A stretch of DNA of 7,837 bases from an archaeon (GTDB lineage: Archaea; Hydrothermarchaeota; Hydrothermarchaeia; JALTZZ01; JALUTC01): NCBI GenBank assembly GCA_027051265.1, contig JALTZH010000256.1:1-7837 (forward strand), in the 5' to 3' direction. Of the stretch, positions 5,473-7,837 are shown piece after piece. Under the pieces are notes generated by a model that was given only the letters and a program-made list of their open reading frames with translations, did no database searches and was not told the DNA's origin. The position numbers and the translations under genes were made by a program. Position 1 is the first letter of the stretch. Each line of letters begins with the position of its first letter.

Positions 5473-5564
5473 TTATATAAACGTTTTGCTTACTGTCGCT
5501 CTTCCAAACCTTTACCAATTCATTCCAGCCTTGAAAAGCGAGGTTTTTTAGCAACGTTTTATAA
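5473..5564. repeat. Long imperfect inverted repeat in the gene-free stretch
   Basis: The left arm TTATATAAACGT (5473-5484) pairs with ACGTTTTATAA (5554-5564) with one bulged T. It continues as TGCT (5487-5490) with AGCA (5550-5553) after a two-base bulge. Further in, TCGCT (5496-5500) pairs with AGCGA (5537-5541) and TTC (5502-5504) with GAA (5533-5535). The whole could fold as a hairpin of about 92 nt, as RNA from either strand. The arm also contains TATA-like sequence in both directions. The bases between this and the previous block (5346-5472) are AT-rich, and I see no gene or clear motif in them. Confidence 0.45.
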
Positions 5565-5582
5565 GAAAAAGTTCTCATAATG

Positions 5583-5589
5583 GTATAAA
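5583..5589 (+). promoter_or_regulatory. Possible TATA box for lonB
   Basis: TATAAAT in GGTATAAATC lies about 70 bases before the lonB ATG and would give a leader of roughly 40-45 bases. The DNA between it and the ATG has no Shine-Dalgarno. Other AT-rich stretches closer to the start could serve equally well, so this is a weak call. Confidence 0.25.
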
Positions 5590-5654
5590 TCTACACAAAA
5601 CTTTATCAGTAAAAGTAGAAGAAATTCATCTGTTAATTAATCCAATATTAATTT

Positions 5655-7837
5655 ATGGAAGAAAAGGAAATAATGCAATTTAAGACAACAGAAGAGATTA
5701 AAGTTCCAGAGAAATTAATAGATCAAGTAATAGGCCAGGATAAAGCTGTTGAAATAATCAAAAAAGCAGTTAAACAAAGACGACACGTTTTACTTATAGG
5801 TGAACCAGGAACAGGAAAATCAATGCTTGCGCAAGCGATGGCCGAGTTGCTACCAACTACAAATCTCGAAGATATTCTTGTATTTCCAAATAACGAAAAC
5901 AAGTATGAACCTATAATCAAAACGGTTCCTGCTGGTGAAGGAGAGAAGATAGTTAAATCCTATCTTGAGAAGAGAAACCAAGCGGAAAGGTTTATAGATT
6001 TCCTGTTTAAAATGTTGTTTATAGCAGTATTTTTAATTACGTTCTTTTACACAATCTTCATGAAAAATCCTCTCGTATTATTTGGAGGTATTATTGCTTC
6101 GGTTTTTCTTTTAATTGGAAGAAGTTATATACGTGTCAAAAATGAAATTTTAGTACCTAAATTGTTAGTAAACAATGCTGGAAGAAAGACTGCTCCTTTT
6201 GTAGATGCTACTGGTCTCCATGCTGGTGCACTCTTTGGAGATTGTAGACATGACCCTTATCAATGCTTTAGGGAAGGAAATTTTATCTTTCTATTTAAGG
6301 ATGAAAAAATAGTACCTGTCGAAATTAAGAAATTCGTTGAAGATATCTTAAAGAAAAATACACATAAAATTCTAAGAAAGAAAGATAGCGAAATATTGAT
6401 TGAAGCAACATATGTAGATGAACCAATATATATTTTGGGATTCAAAAATGGAAAAGTAAGACCTGTTAGAGTATTATCTGTAAATAAAAGAGTAGGAATA
6501 CAAGAAATTTTGAATCTAAATTCTAACGATGTTTGGATTTCTGTAACACCTGAACATATGATTTTTACAAAAGAACTAAAAAAAATGGAAGCAGAAAAGA
6601 TTAATTCCGATATTTTCTTTAGGGTCTTTGACAATATAACAATCTTAACAGAAGATGATTTTATAAAGTCTAAGACAATAGGTCACGATGTTGTAAATGA
6701 TCTAAAAGCGTTAAAACTTTTACCATTAAAACTTTCTGATAGAAGATTAAAAACTATAGCTAGAATTCTTGGAGCAATGTTTAGTAAAAAAGGATATATC
6801 AGTAAGAAAATGGAACGTCTATATTATATCTCTTCAGAAGATGCTATAACAATATTTATAAGAGATTTACAAGAATTGTTTAGGAATTTTTCGTATAAAA
6901 TTAAAAAAATATCCAGCAGCTCCAAAGAGATGTATGTATTTGAAACAACGGATAAAAGAATGATAGGATTTTTTGTAGCCTTAGGTGTACCAGTTGGTAA
7001 AAAGAGAGATTCAATAATAAAGATACCAAACTGGATATTTATTAGAAGAGATTTATTACTATCATTTTTAGATGGATGGATTTCTTCGGATAGTTCTATT
7101 TCAAAATACGTAAAGTTTAAGAACTATCATAAGTTTAAAAATACCGTAGAAATTTCTTTAATATCTTTAATAAATAGATATAGAAAAACAATAAACGAAA
7201 TTAAAAAATTTGTTAAATACCTTAGACTGCTTGGTGTAAATGCAAAGGTTAAGATTAATCGTTATAAAAACTTAGGATATCGGATAAGGATATTAATCTC
7301 AAATAAAAATATCATAAAACTTTTTAACTTGTTGGAAATGAGATATTCCCCAACAAAAAAAGAGGAACTTTTTGATTTTGGATACGAAAGAGATGCTAAG
7401 CAAGTTACATTGTTGTTAAGAAAGCATAACAGTTTTTATAAGATTAAAGAATTTGTTCATGAAACTTATAATATAACAACTGAAACTGGAAATCTTATTG
7501 TTAATGGAGTTTTGGTTAAGAATTCTGGAGGATTAGAAACGCCTCCTCACGAATTAGTTGAAGCTGGTGCTATTCATAAAGCTCATAGAGGTGTTTTATT
7601 CATAGATGAAATTGGAAATCTAACCTATGAGGAACAAATTAAACTCTTAACGATATTACAGGAGAAGAAATTTTCAATTACAGGACAATCTGAAAGGAGT
7701 TTTGGAAGTCTTATTAGAACATCTCCAGCACCATGTGATTTCATACTTGTTGCAGCTGGTAATCCTGAAACTATAAGAAAGCTACATCCAGCACTAAGGG
7801 ATCGAATAAAAGGTTATGGATACGAGGTTTATATGAA
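5655..7837 (+). CDS. lonB: LonB membrane-anchored ATP-dependent protease, 5' part, interrupted by an intein
   Basis: Archaeal LonB is a hexameric AAA+ protease held in the membrane that degrades damaged and regulatory proteins. The visible 727 codons contain N-extein residues 1-203, an intein at 204-623 and C-extein from Ser624. Walker A GEPGTGKS is at 49-56. Two membrane helices, at about 114-136 and 138-156, sit inside the AAA+ domain as is characteristic of LonB. TAPFVDATGLHAGALFGD (179-196) precedes the insertion. After it come Walker B GVLFIDEIGNL (646-656), the sensor-1 stretch LVAAGN, and the HPALRDRIKGYGYEV segment with its arginines. The Ser-Lys protease domain lies past the window edge; the frame is open at 7837. 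The ATG at 5655 gives a normal N-terminus. No Shine-Dalgarno is present. After splicing, 307 residues of the mature protein are encoded here. Identity is secure. Confidence 0.96.
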   Translation, partial: MEEKEIMQFKTTEEIKVPEKLIDQVIGQDKAVEIIKKAVKQRRHVLLIGEPGTGKSMLAQAMAELLPTTNLEDILVFPNNENKYEPIIKTVPAGEGEKIVKSYLEKRNQAERFIDFLFKMLFIAVFLITFFYTIFMKNPLVLFGGIIASVFLLIGRSYIRVKNEILVPKLLVNNAGRKTAPFVDATGLHAGALFGDCRHDPYQCFREGNFIFLFKDEKIVPVEIKKFVEDILKKNTHKILRKKDSEILIEATYVDEPIYILGFKNGKVRPVRVLSVNKRVGIQEILNLNSNDVWISVTPEHMIFTKELKKMEAEKINSDIFFRVFDNITILTEDDFIKSKTIGHDVVNDLKALKLLPLKLSDRRLKTIARILGAMFSKKGYISKKMERLYYISSEDAITIFIRDLQELFRNFSYKIKKISSSSKEMYVFETTDKRMIGFFVALGVPVGKKRDSIIKIPNWIFIRRDLLLSFLDGWISSDSSISKYVKFKNYHKFKNTVEISLISLINRYRKTINEIKKFVKYLRLLGVNAKVKINRYKNLGYRIRILISNKNIIKLFNLLEMRYSPTKKEELFDFGYERDAKQVTLLLRKHNSFYKIKEFVHETYNITTETGNLIVNGVLVKNSGGLETPPHELVEAGAIHKAHRGVLFIDEIGNLTYEEQIKLLTILQEKKFSITGQSERSFGSLIRTSPAPCDFILVAAGNPETIRKLHPALRDRIKGYGYEVYM
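6264..7523 (+). mobile_element. LonB intein (420 residues) with a degenerate LAGLIDADG endonuclease
   Basis: This is an in-frame protein-splicing element. It starts at Cys1 (TGC at 6264, after DPYQ) and ends at Asn420 (AAT at 7521), with Ser as the +1 residue (SGGLETPP). This is the same point in the AAA+ domain as the lon inteins of Thermococcales. Block A begins CFREGN, block B carries TPEH (intein 95-98), and the C-terminal block reads NLIVNGVLVKN. The penultimate residue is Lys, not the usual His, and the usual block F His position appears to be Gly409. The middle section resembles a two-motif LAGLIDADG homing endonuclease. Motif 1 is LGAMFSKKG (intein 169-177), with Lys where the catalytic acid should be. 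Motif 2 is LDGWISSDS (269-277), with its Asp kept. Splicing is expected, since the host protein is otherwise intact; DNA cleavage is doubtful. Confidence 0.93.

Noticed and set aside
5354-5578. Minus-strand ORF of 74 codons in the gene-free stretch
   Set aside because: The product resembles no family I know, has unusual composition for this genome, and spans the long inverted repeat; it has no clear start context.
6260-6634. Minus-strand ORF of 124 codons inside the intein
   Set aside because: It is a shadow of the intein, which is continuous and carries blocks A and B on the plus strand.

Overview
The window comes from an AT-rich archaeon, most likely a euryarchaeote and probably a thermophile. 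The archaeal signs are a membrane-anchored LonB protease with an intein at the lon insertion site, the archaea-restricted families DUF366 and UPF0179, an archaeal type IV (preflagellin/prepilin) peptidase, and tandem box C/D guide RNAs with the compact archaeal geometry. The guide RNAs are the main hint of thermophily. Start codons lack Shine-Dalgarno sequences: genes either follow AT-rich promoter-like DNA directly, which suggests leaderless mRNAs, or overlap the preceding stop. I cannot name the genus.

Left part (1-1606, + strand): the 3' part of a histidine kinase, whose N-terminal sensor lies off the window, is followed after one base by an A24-type prepilin/preflagellin peptidase. Five bases after the peptidase stop come two box C/D sRNAs in tandem (1511-1559 and 1559-1606). 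They have eight recognisable boxes, and spacers of 12, 12, 12 and 11 nt. The D box of the first shares one base with the C box of the second. The first guide is complementary to the 3' end of 16S rRNA, the anti-Shine-Dalgarno sequence. The second sRNA runs antisense into the last codons of purC.

Middle part: purC (SAICAR synthetase) and a DUF366 gene form a minus-strand pair. A 40-bp spacer separates them from a plus-strand run: a thioredoxin-fold protein without CxxC, a UPF0173-type metallo-beta-lactamase-fold hydrolase, a TusE/DsrC-like sulfur carrier, a YfcE/MJ0936-type phosphodiesterase and a cysteine-rich UPF0179 protein. The last four are joined by four-base start/stop overlaps, so they are probably co-transcribed and translationally coupled. 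The sulfur carrier and the two cysteine-bearing proteins suggest a link to sulfur or thiol chemistry, but this is inference.

Right part: 5108-5654 holds no convincing protein gene. It contains two blocks with good RNA-like pairing (about 5161-5345, and a long imperfect inverted repeat at 5473-5564) that I cannot assign to a known RNA family. From 5655 the window carries the 5' part of lonB: the AAA+ domain with two membrane segments, interrupted by a 420-residue intein. The intein's LAGLIDADG endonuclease looks degenerate, and its C-terminal splice block lacks the usual histidines. The Lon protease domain lies beyond the window.
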